Made by a program: the position numbers and the translations under genes. Of a stretch of 10,559 bases of DNA, positions 1-7,962 are shown piece after piece; the first letter of the stretch is position 1, and the number at the start of each line of letters is the position of its first letter. Origin of the DNA: Verrucomicrobiota bacterium (GTDB lineage: Bacteria > Verrucomicrobiota > Verrucomicrobiia > Methylacidiphilales > Verrucolacustridaceae); contig RGYX01000022.1 in the NCBI GenBank assembly GCA_010031845.1, positions 1 to 10,559 of the forward strand, read 5' to 3'. The notes under the pieces were generated by a model. That model was not told where the DNA came from, did not search any database, and was given only the letters and a program-made list of their open reading frames with translations.

Positions 1-2640
1 AGACTCGACCTGATCCGGCATTTTCTCCGAGAGGAGGAGTCGAAACTCGCCGCACAGGCCAAAAGCGGGGTGTCGGGTTTGGAGGTGGCTCATCAGCGGG
101 CCGGGCTCCTGTCCGGCGTCCTGATTCATCTTTGGAACCATGCCGGGGATGTGGGTTCCAAAAACCGGCTCGTCCTGGGTGCGGTGGGCGGTTTTGGCCG
201 GGAAGAAATGAGTCCAGCCAGCGATGTGGATCTGGTCTTCATTCGTGAAGGGGGAAAGGAAAAGGCTGAGGAGGAGGTAGTCCGGCAGATTCTTTACGTC
301 CTTTGGGATATCGGTCTCAAGGTCGGGCATGCCTGCCGGACGGTGACGGAGACGATCGAGCGGGCGGAAAACGAGCCGATGATCAAGACCGCACTGCTCG
401 ACGCCCGCTGTTTGGCCGGATCCGCAACGCTCTGGCAGCAGTTTACCTCCGAGTTTGTCAAAAAAAGTCTTAACCGAGGGGTGGAGAGCTATCTTTCCTG
501 GCGGTTGGAAAATCAAGCCGCCCGGCATGCGAAGGAGGGGGGCACGATTTATGTGCAGGAGCCTAACCTCAAAACCGGGGTGGGTGGCCTCAGGGATTTT
601 CACAATCTTCGCTGGGTGGGAAAAGTGAGCGGCCAAGGGGTAAGTTTGGGGGAATTGGCCGCCCAAGGTTGGTTAGGGGGGGAGGAGGCAACCCTTGCGG
701 AAAAGTCTTACGCCTTTCTCATGACCGTACGGGAGTGGCTGCATGATTTGCAGGGGGGTGCGGGGGATGTGCTGACGCTGCGTCTTCAAGGGGAATTGGC
801 AGTGGCCATGGGCTACCCCCAGCCCAATATTCTTCGTCAAAGCGAAGCTTTGATGCGGGAGGTGTACGGCCACATGCGGTCGATCCATTTGATCTGCAAC
901 CCAGCCGCCACCCGGATCTGTCAGCAGATCACGGGAAAGCCGCGCGGTATCTGGTCCTTTTTTTCCGGGTGGCAGGGATCGCGAAGGGCCACGGACGGGT
1001 TCATTCTCCAAGGAGCCGAGCTTGAGGCGGAAAACACCCAAATCTTCATGCAGGATCCTTCCCGGATGATCCGGGTTTTTCGAATTCTGCAGGATCAGGG
1101 GTCTGTTCCGAGCGCCCAACTGGTGGCCCTTCTCCGCGCCAACTTTGGCTTATTGACGGATGAACTCCTGGGCCGGCGGGAAGTCCAAGAAGTCTTTCTA
1201 CATATTCTCAGACAGAAGGGCAAAGTTGCACGGATTCTCCGGTTGATGCACGAGAACGGGGTGCTCGGTCGGATTATCCCGGAATTCGCGCCCCTGACCT
1301 GTTTGGTGCAACACGAATTCTTCCACCGCTACACCGCCGATGAGCACACCTTGGTCTGTCTGGAGCAACTGGATGCGATGTTGGATTCAAAGGATCCCGA
1401 TCTAAGAAAATACTCGGAGCTGTATGCGCGCGTGGAAGCCCCCGAAATTCTGGCCTTGGCGATGTTGCTGCATGATACCGGCAAGGCTGAGTTGAGCCGG
1501 AATCATGAGGAGGTGGGGGCAGGAAATGCCGTTCGGGTGGCCCGGCGTTTCCATTTCTGGGGTCGAAGCCTCTCTCTGATGACTTTCCTGGTGGATCACC
1601 ATATGACCTTGGGTAACTTTGCCCGGAAAAATCTGGATGAACCCGAGACGATCCGGGCGTTTGCACGGATTGTTCAGGATGAGGAGAGGTTGGATTTGCT
1701 GATGTTGGTTTCTGCCGCCGATGTTCGGGCGGTGGCGGGAAAAAACAACTGGTCCAGCTGGCGCGAGCTTCTGGTCTGGGATCTCTATTCGCGGACCAAA
1801 CGAATGCTCGCGGGTGAGGAGGAGTTTCTCCGGGCTGAGGAGGAGGAACGTGCCGGGAGAACCCGGCAGGTGGCCACGGTCCTGAACGGGAGGTTTTCCG
1901 AGCAGGAGATGCGAAATCACTTGGAGCGAATGGGGGCGTCTTATCTGCGGCAATGCACCGCCGAGTTGGTGGCCCGTCATATTTATGCCGTCCACGACTT
2001 TCTGGAAAGAAGGGTGGCGGGCTCCCAAGCCTTGGTTCCTTTGGTGGTCTGGCAGGATTATCCCGAAGAGGGTTATACCGAGGTCATTGTGGTGACGTGG
2101 AACCGGGAAAAGCTTTTCAGCAAGATTGCCGGCAGCTTTGCCGTCGCCGGGATCAATATTCTCAGCGCCAATATCTTTACCCGCAACGACGATGTGGTGG
2201 TCGACACCTTCCGCGTCTGCACGGATCGACTGGAACCGGTCAGCCACCGCATCGACCGGGAACTTTTCGAAAAAACCCTGACGGAAGCCCTGGGGGCAAC
2301 CGAGGACCACCTTGCAGAGCGGCTTGCGGGATTGGGACCGACCATGTGGCAAAAGGCCATCGGGGAGGCGGAATTCCCCGCAAGTTTACGGATGGACATG
2401 GAAAGTGAGCCCGGAAGGACCTTGGTCCATGTGCAGGCTCCCGATCGGGTCGGGCTTTTGCACGCGCTGACCCGTGCCATCTCGGAGGAGGGAATTCAGA
2501 TCGAGGGAGCGCGGATCACCACGGAAAAAGGTGCCGCCATCGACACCTTTAGTATCGTCGGTCAGGAAGGTGGACCGGTCACCGATCCGGCGGAACTGGA
2601 TCGGCTCCTGGCACGGCTGAAAGGGGTGGTCAGCCGGTGA
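1..2640 (+). CDS. glnD: Bifunctional PII uridylyltransferase / uridylyl-removing enzyme GlnD (5' end outside window)
   Basis: GlnD senses glutamine and adds UMP to, or removes it from, the PII signalling protein, controlling nitrogen assimilation in the cytoplasm. Domains in order: a nucleotidyltransferase motif GGFGREEMSPASDVDL around 187-234, with the two metal-binding aspartates at 223-225 and 229-231; the GlnD-typical PNLKTGVGGLRDF at about 562-600; an HD phosphohydrolase domain with the His-Asp pair at 1471-1476 and a DHH at about 1594-1602; and two C-terminal ACT domains at about 2076-2220 and 2421-2570, which bind glutamine in this family. The frame is open to base 1 (GTG at 70 is only the first in-window start), so I take the gene as continuing leftwards. 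The visible 879 codons already match the usual length of about 850-930, so only a short piece is missing. All catalytic motifs look intact. Its stop overlaps the start of the following kinase gene, suggesting co-transcription. Confidence 0.95.
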   Translation, partial: RLDLIRHFLREEESKLAAQAKSGVSGLEVAHQRAGLLSGVLIHLWNHAGDVGSKNRLVLGAVGGFGREEMSPASDVDLVFIREGGKEKAEEEVVRQILYVLWDIGLKVGHACRTVTETIERAENEPMIKTALLDARCLAGSATLWQQFTSEFVKKSLNRGVESYLSWRLENQAARHAKEGGTIYVQEPNLKTGVGGLRDFHNLRWVGKVSGQGVSLGELAAQGWLGGEEATLAEKSYAFLMTVREWLHDLQGGAGDVLTLRLQGELAVAMGYPQPNILRQSEALMREVYGHMRSIHLICNPAATRICQQITGKPRGIWSFFSGWQGSRRATDGFILQGAELEAENTQIFMQDPSRMIRVFRILQDQGSVPSAQLVALLRANFGLLTDELLGRREVQEVFLHILRQKGKVARILRLMHENGVLGRIIPEFAPLTCLVQHEFFHRYTADEHTLVCLEQLDAMLDSKDPDLRKYSELYARVEAPEILALAMLLHDTGKAELSRNHEEVGAGNAVRVARRFHFWGRSLSLMTFLVDHHMTLGNFARKNLDEPETIRAFARIVQDEERLDLLMLVSAADVRAVAGKNNWSSWRELLVWDLYSRTKRMLAGEEEFLRAEEEERAGRTRQVATVLNGRFSEQEMRNHLERMGASYLRQCTAELVARHIYAVHDFLERRVAGSQALVPLVVWQDYPEEGYTEVIVVTWNREKLFSKIAGSFAVAGINILSANIFTRNDDVVVDTFRVCTDRLEPVSHRIDRELFEKTLTEALGATEDHLAERLAGLGPTMWQKAIGEAEFPASLRMDMESEPGRTLVHVQAPDRVGLLHALTRAISEEGIQIEGARITTEKGAAIDTFSIVGQEGGPVTDPAELDRLLARLKGVVSR

Positions 2641-4307
2641 AAAAAAGGCACCGTCATTTGGAATTGGAGCCAGGAGATTTGCTCCAAGCCAAAAAATTAG
2701 CCGCCCGCATCGTGGCTTGCGCCCAAAAAGAGTTTGGGGCCGAACGGGTGGCCCTTTACCTCCTAAATCCCAACTATGGGGATTTGGAAATGGAGGCTTC
2801 GTTGGGGGTGGCCTCCTCGGTCCGGCGAAAAAGGCTGGTGCCGGGACAGGGCTTGGCCGGTTGGGTGGCCAGCCGGGGGATTTCCGCCCGGGCGGATTTG
2901 CAGAAAAGCAGCTGGGGATTGGGTTCGGGAGGAAGCGAAATGGCGGCTCCCATTAGCGAAGGGGAAAATCTCATTGGCGTTCTGGTGGTGGGGACCAGAA
3001 AAAGGAATTTTTTCTCCGAGGGGCAGGAGGCCGAACTACAGGGGATGGCCCTGGAGGCGGCTCGTTGGTTGAGTTTGGCCTGGAAGGTGGCGGGCACGAG
3101 CGAGGAAAGCCGCCGGTCGGCTGCTTTGGCGGAAGTGGGGGCAGCCATCGGGGCGGAGGAGACACCGGAGGCCATCCTCAACCGGGTGGCCCGGGAAGCA
3201 GCCCGGCTTTCCGGGGCGAAACTTGCCTCCATTTTTCTTCTCGATCCGCGAAAGCGGGAGCTATCGCTGGAGGTGTGTAGTGGGGGTTCCCCCGCCTATC
3301 GCAAGCAGGCTCCCATCGAAGTTTCCGAAACCGCCTTGGGTTATGTGGTTCGTCGCGGAAAGCCGATCTCCGTCCGGGATGTGGGTTCCAGCCCGCAGGA
3401 TCCGCACACCGACCGGATCCGGGAGGAGGGCCTGGTTTCCGTGCTGGCGGTTCCGCTCGTGGAAAAGAAAGAGGGAACCGGTGTTTTGTGTGTGGCCACG
3501 GCGAAGACCCGCAGGTTTCCCGATGCAGAAATTCGCCTCTTAGTGGGATTGGCCGGATTGGCGGCAGCGGCTTTGGGAAGATCCCGGTTATCCGGTCGGC
3601 TCGACCGTACGGAAGAGGAGTTGCGCAACCGGGAGAGGCTCTCCTCTTTGGGAATGTTGGCTGCGGAGGTGGCCCATGAGGTCCGGAACCCCTTGGCGGT
3701 GATCCGGATGCTTTGGCACACGGCCCTCCGCGGATTGCCAACCTCCGAAACCCAGCAGAAAGACCTGAATTTGATCGAATCCAAACTGGCGCAGATGAAT
3801 GGAATTCTGGACCGGGTTCTCAATCTGGCCCGCTCGGCCGATCCGGAGATTGGCGCGGTGGATGGAACGGATCTGATGGAGGAGGTCACTCTTCTCACCC
3901 GAACCAAGCTTTCGACTGCCCGAATCCGGGTGACGAAAAAAGTCCCACCTCGGGGGAAAGCGATGATTCGGGGGGATCGTCCTCAGTTGGAGCAGGCAGT
4001 CCTGAACTTGGTGTTGAACGCCGTGGAGGCCATGCCGAAAGGGGGTGAACTAAAATTGGGTGTTCAACCGCGAGAGCAGAATGTGTTTTTGACCGTACAG
4101 GATAGTGGCCGGGGCATGCCGAAAGAGATTGCGGAACGCTTGTATGAACCCTTTCTGTCTCGTCGACCCGGTGGAACGGGGCTGGGGATGGCCTTGGTGC
4201 GCCGGACAGTTGAGGCGCATGGGGGTACCCTGAGGGTGGATTCGCAACCGGAAAAGGGTACGCGGGTGGAGATCCGGCTTCCCGCTTGGCCCGGCAACCG
4301 AGATTAG
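2637..4307 (+). CDS. Soluble sensor histidine kinase with two GAF domains
   Basis: Predicted cytoplasmic two-component sensor kinase of 556 residues with no membrane segment. Order: GAF domain (about residues 15-150), second GAF domain (about 160-310), a short charged coiled coil (about 318-340), a HisKA dimerisation domain with phospho-acceptor His347 in HEVRNP (3675-3677), and a HATPase_c domain with N box Asn461 in LNAVEA, G1 box DSGRGMP (Asp489) and G2 box GTGLGMAL (from residue 513). These are the canonical kinase residues, so it should be active. The GTG start at 2637 overlaps the glnD stop by 4 bases (GTGA); a GGGG run at 2623-2626 is a weak ribosome site. The HisKA/HATPase part resembles the NtrB-type architecture, and coupling to glnD makes a nitrogen-related signal plausible, but the GAF ligand is unknown. 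No response regulator gene lies in the window, so it is an orphan here. Confidence 0.9.
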   Translation: MKKRHRHLELEPGDLLQAKKLAARIVACAQKEFGAERVALYLLNPNYGDLEMEASLGVASSVRRKRLVPGQGLAGWVASRGISARADLQKSSWGLGSGGSEMAAPISEGENLIGVLVVGTRKRNFFSEGQEAELQGMALEAARWLSLAWKVAGTSEESRRSAALAEVGAAIGAEETPEAILNRVAREAARLSGAKLASIFLLDPRKRELSLEVCSGGSPAYRKQAPIEVSETALGYVVRRGKPISVRDVGSSPQDPHTDRIREEGLVSVLAVPLVEKKEGTGVLCVATAKTRRFPDAEIRLLVGLAGLAAAALGRSRLSGRLDRTEEELRNRERLSSLGMLAAEVAHEVRNPLAVIRMLWHTALRGLPTSETQQKDLNLIESKLAQMNGILDRVLNLARSADPEIGAVDGTDLMEEVTLLTRTKLSTARIRVTKKVPPRGKAMIRGDRPQLEQAVLNLVLNAVEAMPKGGELKLGVQPREQNVFLTVQDSGRGMPKEIAERLYEPFLSRRPGGTGLGMALVRRTVEAHGGTLRVDSQPEKGTRVEIRLPAWPGNRD

Positions 4308-6043
4308 TTCAGGAGTTTCTCCAACTCGGCATCCTTGGGAACGCCAAGCTCCAAGGCGCGGTTGTAGTGGCGTTTGGCCAATTCTTTGGAGGGGGGATTC
4401 TGGGTGGCGTAAATCACAGCCAAATTGAAATGGGCGTCGCCGTAACTGTCGTCCAGCTCGATGGCTTTGCGGCACTCCTGTTCGGCGGCCTCCTGCAATC
4501 CCTTGCGGGAGGAGGAAATGCCGAGGTAGTTACGGGTTTTTGCATCGTTGGGATCCAGCGCCACCGCCCGGCTTAACACCTGAATGGCATCGTCATATTT
4601 TTCCTGCTGGACCAGCACGATGCCCAAAACCGAGTGGGAAAAGGCATCGTTGGGCGCGACTCGGATGGCCTCGCGAAGCGGCTTCTCCGCCTCGGGATAT
4701 TTCTGCTGCTGGAAGCGGACCACCCCCAAATTGGAAAGGGCGTAGATCGATTGAGGGTATTTCGCCAGAATCTGTTCGTAGGCGGTCGCCGCCTCGTCAA
4801 ATTTCTTTTCGTTGTATAGGGAGGTAGCTTTGGCGGCGACATCCTTAAACTCCTCCGGGATGCGTGGTTTTTCCGAGAAGCTTTCCGGGCTGGCAGGTTT
4901 CTCCGCATCCTTGGACAGGGTGGGAGTGTTGCCCGAAGTGGAGGAGGGGACGGCCGGTTCGGGGGCCACGAGGGAGGGAGCGGACACCTTTAACATGTCC
5001 TGTTCTTCGTTGGTCAGGGAAACCAGAGGCGAGCTCAGAACTTCCATTTGGGTCTTGAGAGCTTCGGTGGATACGGCGAGATTTTTGAATTCATCCAAGA
5101 CCAATCGGCGGGCGGCTTCGCGCCGGGCCTGTTCCTTGAGTTGGCGGTCCAGAATCGAGCGCAGCATGGCGTTTTCCTTGGCCAACGTGGAGTCGGATTT
5201 GCCTACAGTCCCGGCGGACTGCAACTGGGTCGTCAGGCTGGCGATCTGTTTTTTGTAATCGTCGTTGGCTCGGGTCAGCTCGGTGGATCGGGCGTTGGCT
5301 TCCGCCAATTTTTTCTCCAGGGAATCAACCTGACCCCGGAGGGAGGTCATCTCGCCTGAAAGTTCGCCGCCGGCGGCCTTCTTCAGGCTTTCCTCGGTGG
5401 CGGTCAGCTTCTGCCGTAAGCTTGTGTTTTCATCCTGTAGCTTGGCCATGTTGGCGTCAGGCGTAGGCGAGGCAGCGAGTCTCTCCTTGAGCTGCCTTTT
5501 CTCGGCCACGGCCTGCTCCAGATCGTTTTTAGCCTGCTTGAGTTCGGTCCGGGTTGATTCCAAGTCGCCAGTCAGGGCGATGATCTTCTGCCGCAGGGCG
5601 GAGGGGTCGTCCGAGGTGACAAGCGGCGCGGAAGGGGTTTCCGACTTTGGCGTGGCCGGGGCCGGAGTTTCGGAAGGGGCGGGAGCCGGCTTCGCGGCGG
5701 GTTTTTCTGGGGCGGGCGTGGCTGGTTTTTCCGCCGCGTTCGGGGAGGTGTCCTTGGCCGATTTTAGGTTGGAAAGCTTGTCATTGAGATATTTGATACG
5801 GTATTTGACGATCGTCGGCTCCCACTCAGGGTTTTCGTTTTTTAGTTTTTCCAGTTTGTTCAGGGCGTTTTCGTATTTTTCACGGGCTTGGGATTTTTGG
5901 CCGGTATTATCCAGCTTGTCCCCCTCGTTGATCATGACGTAGATCTGCAGGTAATCGTCTTGGGGAGAAGCGGCCGGATGGGTGGAGGGAATCGCCAAAA
6001 GGAAGCAGGCGGCCAGGGTTGCGAAAATCTTGCGGAACTTCAT
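4304..6043 (-). CDS. Exported coiled-coil and tetratricopeptide-repeat protein
   Basis: A protein of 579 residues, probably periplasmic. It has an N-terminal signal peptide (charged MKFRK, hydrophobic stretch, likely cleavage after PAA near residue 25), a helical repeat-like segment (about 28-95), a Pro/Ala/Lys-rich linker (about 104-140), long heptad-type coiled coil (about 147-275 and 283-325), a second Pro/Ser-rich linker (about 353-395) and about five TPR units (402-579) with the usual Asn/Leu-Gly and Ala-x-x-x-Tyr spacing. The frame extends upstream to an ATG at 6157, but that would put 38 residues before the signal peptide and overlap the divergent gene, so I chose ATG 6043; no clear Shine-Dalgarno precedes it. 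Coiled coil plus TPR in the periplasm recalls CpoB/YbgF, but this protein is more than twice as long, so function is not assigned. Such modules usually act as protein-binding scaffolds. Confidence 0.85.
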   Translation of the reverse strand: MKFRKIFATLAACFLLAIPSTHPAASPQDDYLQIYVMINEGDKLDNTGQKSQAREKYENALNKLEKLKNENPEWEPTIVKYRIKYLNDKLSNLKSAKDTSPNAAEKPATPAPEKPAAKPAPAPSETPAPATPKSETPSAPLVTSDDPSALRQKIIALTGDLESTRTELKQAKNDLEQAVAEKRQLKERLAASPTPDANMAKLQDENTSLRQKLTATEESLKKAAGGELSGEMTSLRGQVDSLEKKLAEANARSTELTRANDDYKKQIASLTTQLQSAGTVGKSDSTLAKENAMLRSILDRQLKEQARREAARRLVLDEFKNLAVSTEALKTQMEVLSSPLVSLTNEEQDMLKVSAPSLVAPEPAVPSSTSGNTPTLSKDAEKPASPESFSEKPRIPEEFKDVAAKATSLYNEKKFDEAATAYEQILAKYPQSIYALSNLGVVRFQQQKYPEAEKPLREAIRVAPNDAFSHSVLGIVLVQQEKYDDAIQVLSRAVALDPNDAKTRNYLGISSSRKGLQEAAEQECRKAIELDDSYGDAHFNLAVIYATQNPPSKELAKRHYNRALELGVPKDAELEKLLN

Positions 6044-6101
6044 GGCAGGAAGGGAAATTAGGCGGTCAGATGGCGTTTCGGGCAAGAGAAAACGAGGCCC
6101 G

Positions 6102-6129
6102 TTGACGATAACTTTCTTCCGTCTAATAC
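6102..6129 (+). promoter_or_regulatory. Possible sigma70-type promoter for the HNH gene
   Basis: TTGACG (6102-6107; 5 of 6 bases match the -35 consensus) is followed after 16 bases by TAATAC (6124-6129), a weak -10. An alternative -10 is TACAAA at 6127-6132 with a long spacer. Either would start transcription about 10-15 bases before the chosen ATG, giving a very short leader. It lies in the divergent spacer between the TPR gene and the HNH gene. No equally good promoter was found on the opposite strand. Confidence 0.35.
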
Positions 6130-6137
6130 AAACTATA

Positions 6138-6142
6138 TGGAG
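6138..6142 (+). promoter_or_regulatory. Ribosome binding site deciding the HNH gene start
   Basis: TGGAG lies 6 bases before ATG 6149. The earlier in-frame ATG at 6137 overlaps this site and has no ribosome site of its own. The protein family also normally begins close to the LVLN motif, which fits ATG 6149. Confidence 0.5.
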
Positions 6143-6148
6143 TTGTCC

Positions 6149-6745
6149 ATGCCCCAAGGAGTGTTAGTGCTGAACCGCTTTTGGCAGGCGGTACACATCT
6201 GCTCCGTTCGTCGGGCCTTCAGTCTTCTGTACATGGGGCACGCCCAGGTGGTGGAGGGGAACGGGGAGGATTTCCGCACGTTTGATTTCAATCGCTGGAG
6301 GGACCTCAGCCAGAGCTATGAGGGTGAGGATGCCATGCAGACCATCAGCTTCCGCATCCGGATCCCCCAGGTGATCGTGCTGATGCTTTTCGACCGTATT
6401 CCCAAAAAGGAAGTGAAGCTTACCCGACAGAACGTTTTCGAGCGCGACTCCTTCACCTGCCAGTATTGCGGGGCCAACAAGGATCGCCGGGACCTGAATA
6501 TTGACCATGTCATTCCCCGAGACCAGGGAGGCACCACCAAGTGGGAGAACGTGGTCTGCTCATGCATTCCCTGCAACACCCGCAAGGGAAACCGGCGCCC
6601 GCATGAGGCCTCGATGAAACTCATCCGCAAGCCCAAGCGACCGAAGCTGCGGACCTTCCTAAATGTGCAGATTTCCCGCCATGGCCCGGAAACCTGGCGG
6701 CATTTTTTGGATCTGGCCTACTGGAACGTGGAGTTGAGCGACTGA
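6149..6745 (+). CDS. HNH endonuclease-family protein
   Basis: A 198-residue cytoplasmic protein of the stand-alone HNH family. The N-terminal third carries the characteristic module with LVLNRFWQAVHICSVRRAF and LLYMGHAQVVE, which in this family precedes the nuclease domain. The HNH/zinc-finger domain spans about residues 98-150: CxxC at Cys104/Cys107, the catalytic-type Asp119-His120 in IDHVIPRDQGG, a conserved Asn in WENVV, and Cys139xxCys142-Asn in the closing CIPCNTRKGNRRP. All expected metal and catalytic residues are present. An upstream ATG at 6137 would add four residues, but the ribosome site favours 6149. Proteins of this family occur singly in chromosomes of many phyla with no settled function. 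Nothing around it indicates a restriction system, intron or phage, so I read it as a resident nuclease or nucleic-acid-binding protein. Confidence 0.85.
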   Translation: MPQGVLVLNRFWQAVHICSVRRAFSLLYMGHAQVVEGNGEDFRTFDFNRWRDLSQSYEGEDAMQTISFRIRIPQVIVLMLFDRIPKKEVKLTRQNVFERDSFTCQYCGANKDRRDLNIDHVIPRDQGGTTKWENVVCSCIPCNTRKGNRRPHEASMKLIRKPKRPKLRTFLNVQISRHGPETWRHFLDLAYWNVELSD

Positions 6746-6759
6746 AGAAGTCGCAACCG

Positions 6760-6779
6760 CCCCGCCTCGCCGGGGTTTT
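6760..6779 (+). terminator. Weak intrinsic terminator candidate after the HNH gene
   Basis: CCCCG (6760-6764) pairs with CGGGG (6771-6775) around a six-base loop, followed by TTTT (6776-6779). The stem is only 5 bp and the T run only four, and the T run overlaps the proposed TTG start of the next gene. It could act as a partial terminator or as an attenuating hairpin, or be chance in G+C-rich DNA. Confidence 0.25.
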
Positions 6780-7914
6780 GTCCGATTCCGGGGAGCGTGC
6801 CCGGCTTTTCCCGGTGACCCGTCAGGGCATCTTTCTGGCGCATGCCGCCGTGGCCCCGATCAGCGGGCCTGCCCGGCAAGCGATGGACGCGTGGTCAGAG
6901 AGCGCCACCCACGGCCAGCAGGAGAATCTTGAGATTTGGAAAAGGGTTCGCCAGACGCGCGAAATCGCGGCCCGCTTCCTCGGTTGCGATTGGGAGGAGG
7001 TTTCCCTGTTGGGGCCGACCGCCCTGGGTTTGGGGTTGGTGGCGCTGGGTCTTTCCTGGAAGCCGGGGGACGAGGTGGTGTACGACCCATTGGACTACCC
7101 GGCCAATGTTTATCCCTGGCTCGATCTCGTCCGCCGGGGCGTTCGCCCGGTTCCGCTGAAAAGGCAACCGGGGGAGGCCATTCGATGGGAGACTGTGCAG
7201 GCGGTGCTTTCGCCCAAAACACGCCTGGTCAGTCTGGCCACCGCGCATTACCTGAGCGGGCTCCTGCCGGAACTTTCCCGCATCGGCCCGGAATTGAAAA
7301 AACGGGGAGTCCTCCTTTGTCTCGACGGGATTCAGACCCTGGGAGTTTTGCCCACCGCCTTTCCGGAGGCTGATTTTTTGGCGGCCGACGCCCACAAATG
7401 GATGTTGGGTCCGGTGGGGGCGGGGGTTTTGATGGTACGCAAAAGGGTCTGGGAGCAGCTGCACCCCCCACTCTTGGGTTCCTGGAATGTGGTCAGTCCG
7501 GAATTTTTGGCCCAGACAAAAATGGAGTTTGAGGGGGAGGGCAGGAGATACGAGCCGGGCAGTCTGAATCTGCCTGGGATTGAGGGAATGCGGGCTTCGT
7601 TGGAGCTTCTGGAAAGTCTGGGAAGGGAGAGCGTGACGGATCACGTTTTGGGTTTGGCCTGTCAGGTGAGGGAGGGCGCCCGAAAGGCCGGCTTTCACAT
7701 TTACGGGGGCCGGGATGAGAACCGGGTGATCACCAGCCTGGTTGAGCCCCGCGGCGGGTGGGAACCGGTAAAAAAAAGGATGGAAGAGGAGCACGTCCGC
7801 CTTTCCTGGAGAAAGGAACATGAAGGAAAGGTTCTGCTACGGGTCTCTCCCCATGCTTCCAACACGGTTGGGGAAATCCAAAAATTTCTCTCTCTTTTGG
7901 GAACCGCGGATTGA
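6778..7914 (+). CDS. Class V aminotransferase-fold PLP-dependent enzyme
   Basis: A 378-residue cytoplasmic PLP enzyme of the class V aminotransferase superfamily (fold type I), which includes cysteine desulfurases and isopenicillin-N-epimerase-like proteins. Visible landmarks: N-terminal FLAHAAVAPISG; PLP-ring Asp183 with Gln186 in LCLDGIQTLG; Schiff-base Lys207 in ADAHKWMLGPVGAG; and a C-terminal RVSPHASNT segment typical of the family. The catalytic cysteine loop (RxGxHC type) of IscS/SufS enzymes is not found, so true cysteine desulfurase activity is unlikely; reaction and substrate are unassigned. The start is uncertain. TTG 6778 is the first reasonable in-frame start and leaves a normal N-terminus, but it overlaps a small hairpin; GTG 6814 is an alternative that would shorten the protein by 12 residues. 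It lies 32 bases after the HNH gene and 48 before rpmH. Confidence 0.8.
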   Translation: MSDSGERARLFPVTRQGIFLAHAAVAPISGPARQAMDAWSESATHGQQENLEIWKRVRQTREIAARFLGCDWEEVSLLGPTALGLGLVALGLSWKPGDEVVYDPLDYPANVYPWLDLVRRGVRPVPLKRQPGEAIRWETVQAVLSPKTRLVSLATAHYLSGLLPELSRIGPELKKRGVLLCLDGIQTLGVLPTAFPEADFLAADAHKWMLGPVGAGVLMVRKRVWEQLHPPLLGSWNVVSPEFLAQTKMEFEGEGRRYEPGSLNLPGIEGMRASLELLESLGRESVTDHVLGLACQVREGARKAGFHIYGGRDENRVITSLVEPRGGWEPVKKRMEEEHVRLSWRKEHEGKVLLRVSPHASNTVGEIQKFLSLLGTAD

Positions 7915-7939
7915 CTCCGCCCCGTTTCCTCGGCACGAT
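7911..7939 (+). promoter_or_regulatory. Possible promoter for the rpmH-rnpA-yidD-yidC-jag block
   Basis: TTGACT (7911-7916; 5 of 6 bases of the -35 consensus) overlaps the stop codon of the aminotransferase gene. A weak -10, CACGAT (7934-7939), follows after 17 bases, about 23 bases before the rpmH ATG. Only the -35 is convincing. The 48-base spacer shows no hairpin and no DnaA-box-like sequence. Confidence 0.3.
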
Positions 7940-7962
7940 TTTCCCCTTACCAATCTCACGGA

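Noticed and set aside
1810..1852. Repeated GAGGAG runs in glnD
   Set aside because: They encode glutamate-rich stretches of the protein and show no repeat unit beyond codon repetition.
1402..2352. Long minus-strand open frame within glnD
   Set aside because: It lies opposite intact HD and ACT domains of glnD, has no recognisable domain, and is a compositional shadow of G+C-rich codons.
6005..6016. Lipobox-like LAAC at residues 10-13 of the TPR protein
   Set aside because: The cysteine comes too early, with only about seven hydrophobic residues before it and more after it. A type I signal peptide cleaved near residue 25 fits better.
6137..6148. ATG 6137 as start of the HNH protein (leaderless)
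   Set aside because: ATG 6149 has a well-spaced TGGAG site and fits the family N-terminus. The earlier ATG is possible only if the transcript is leaderless.
6044..6157. Upstream extension of the TPR protein to ATG 6157
   Set aside because: It places 38 residues before a clear signal peptide and overlaps the divergent HNH gene and its probable promoter.
7911..7962. Upstream part of the -1 frame leading into the bL34 C-terminus as a separate gene start (TTG 7911)
   Set aside because: Its translation before about 8037 is unrelated to any family and is antiparallel in logic to the real bL34 N-terminus encoded in the other frame.
7915..7962. Replication origin between the aminotransferase and rpmH
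   Set aside because: I see no DnaA-box-like repeats or AT-rich unwinding region in these 48 bases, and no dnaA nearby.
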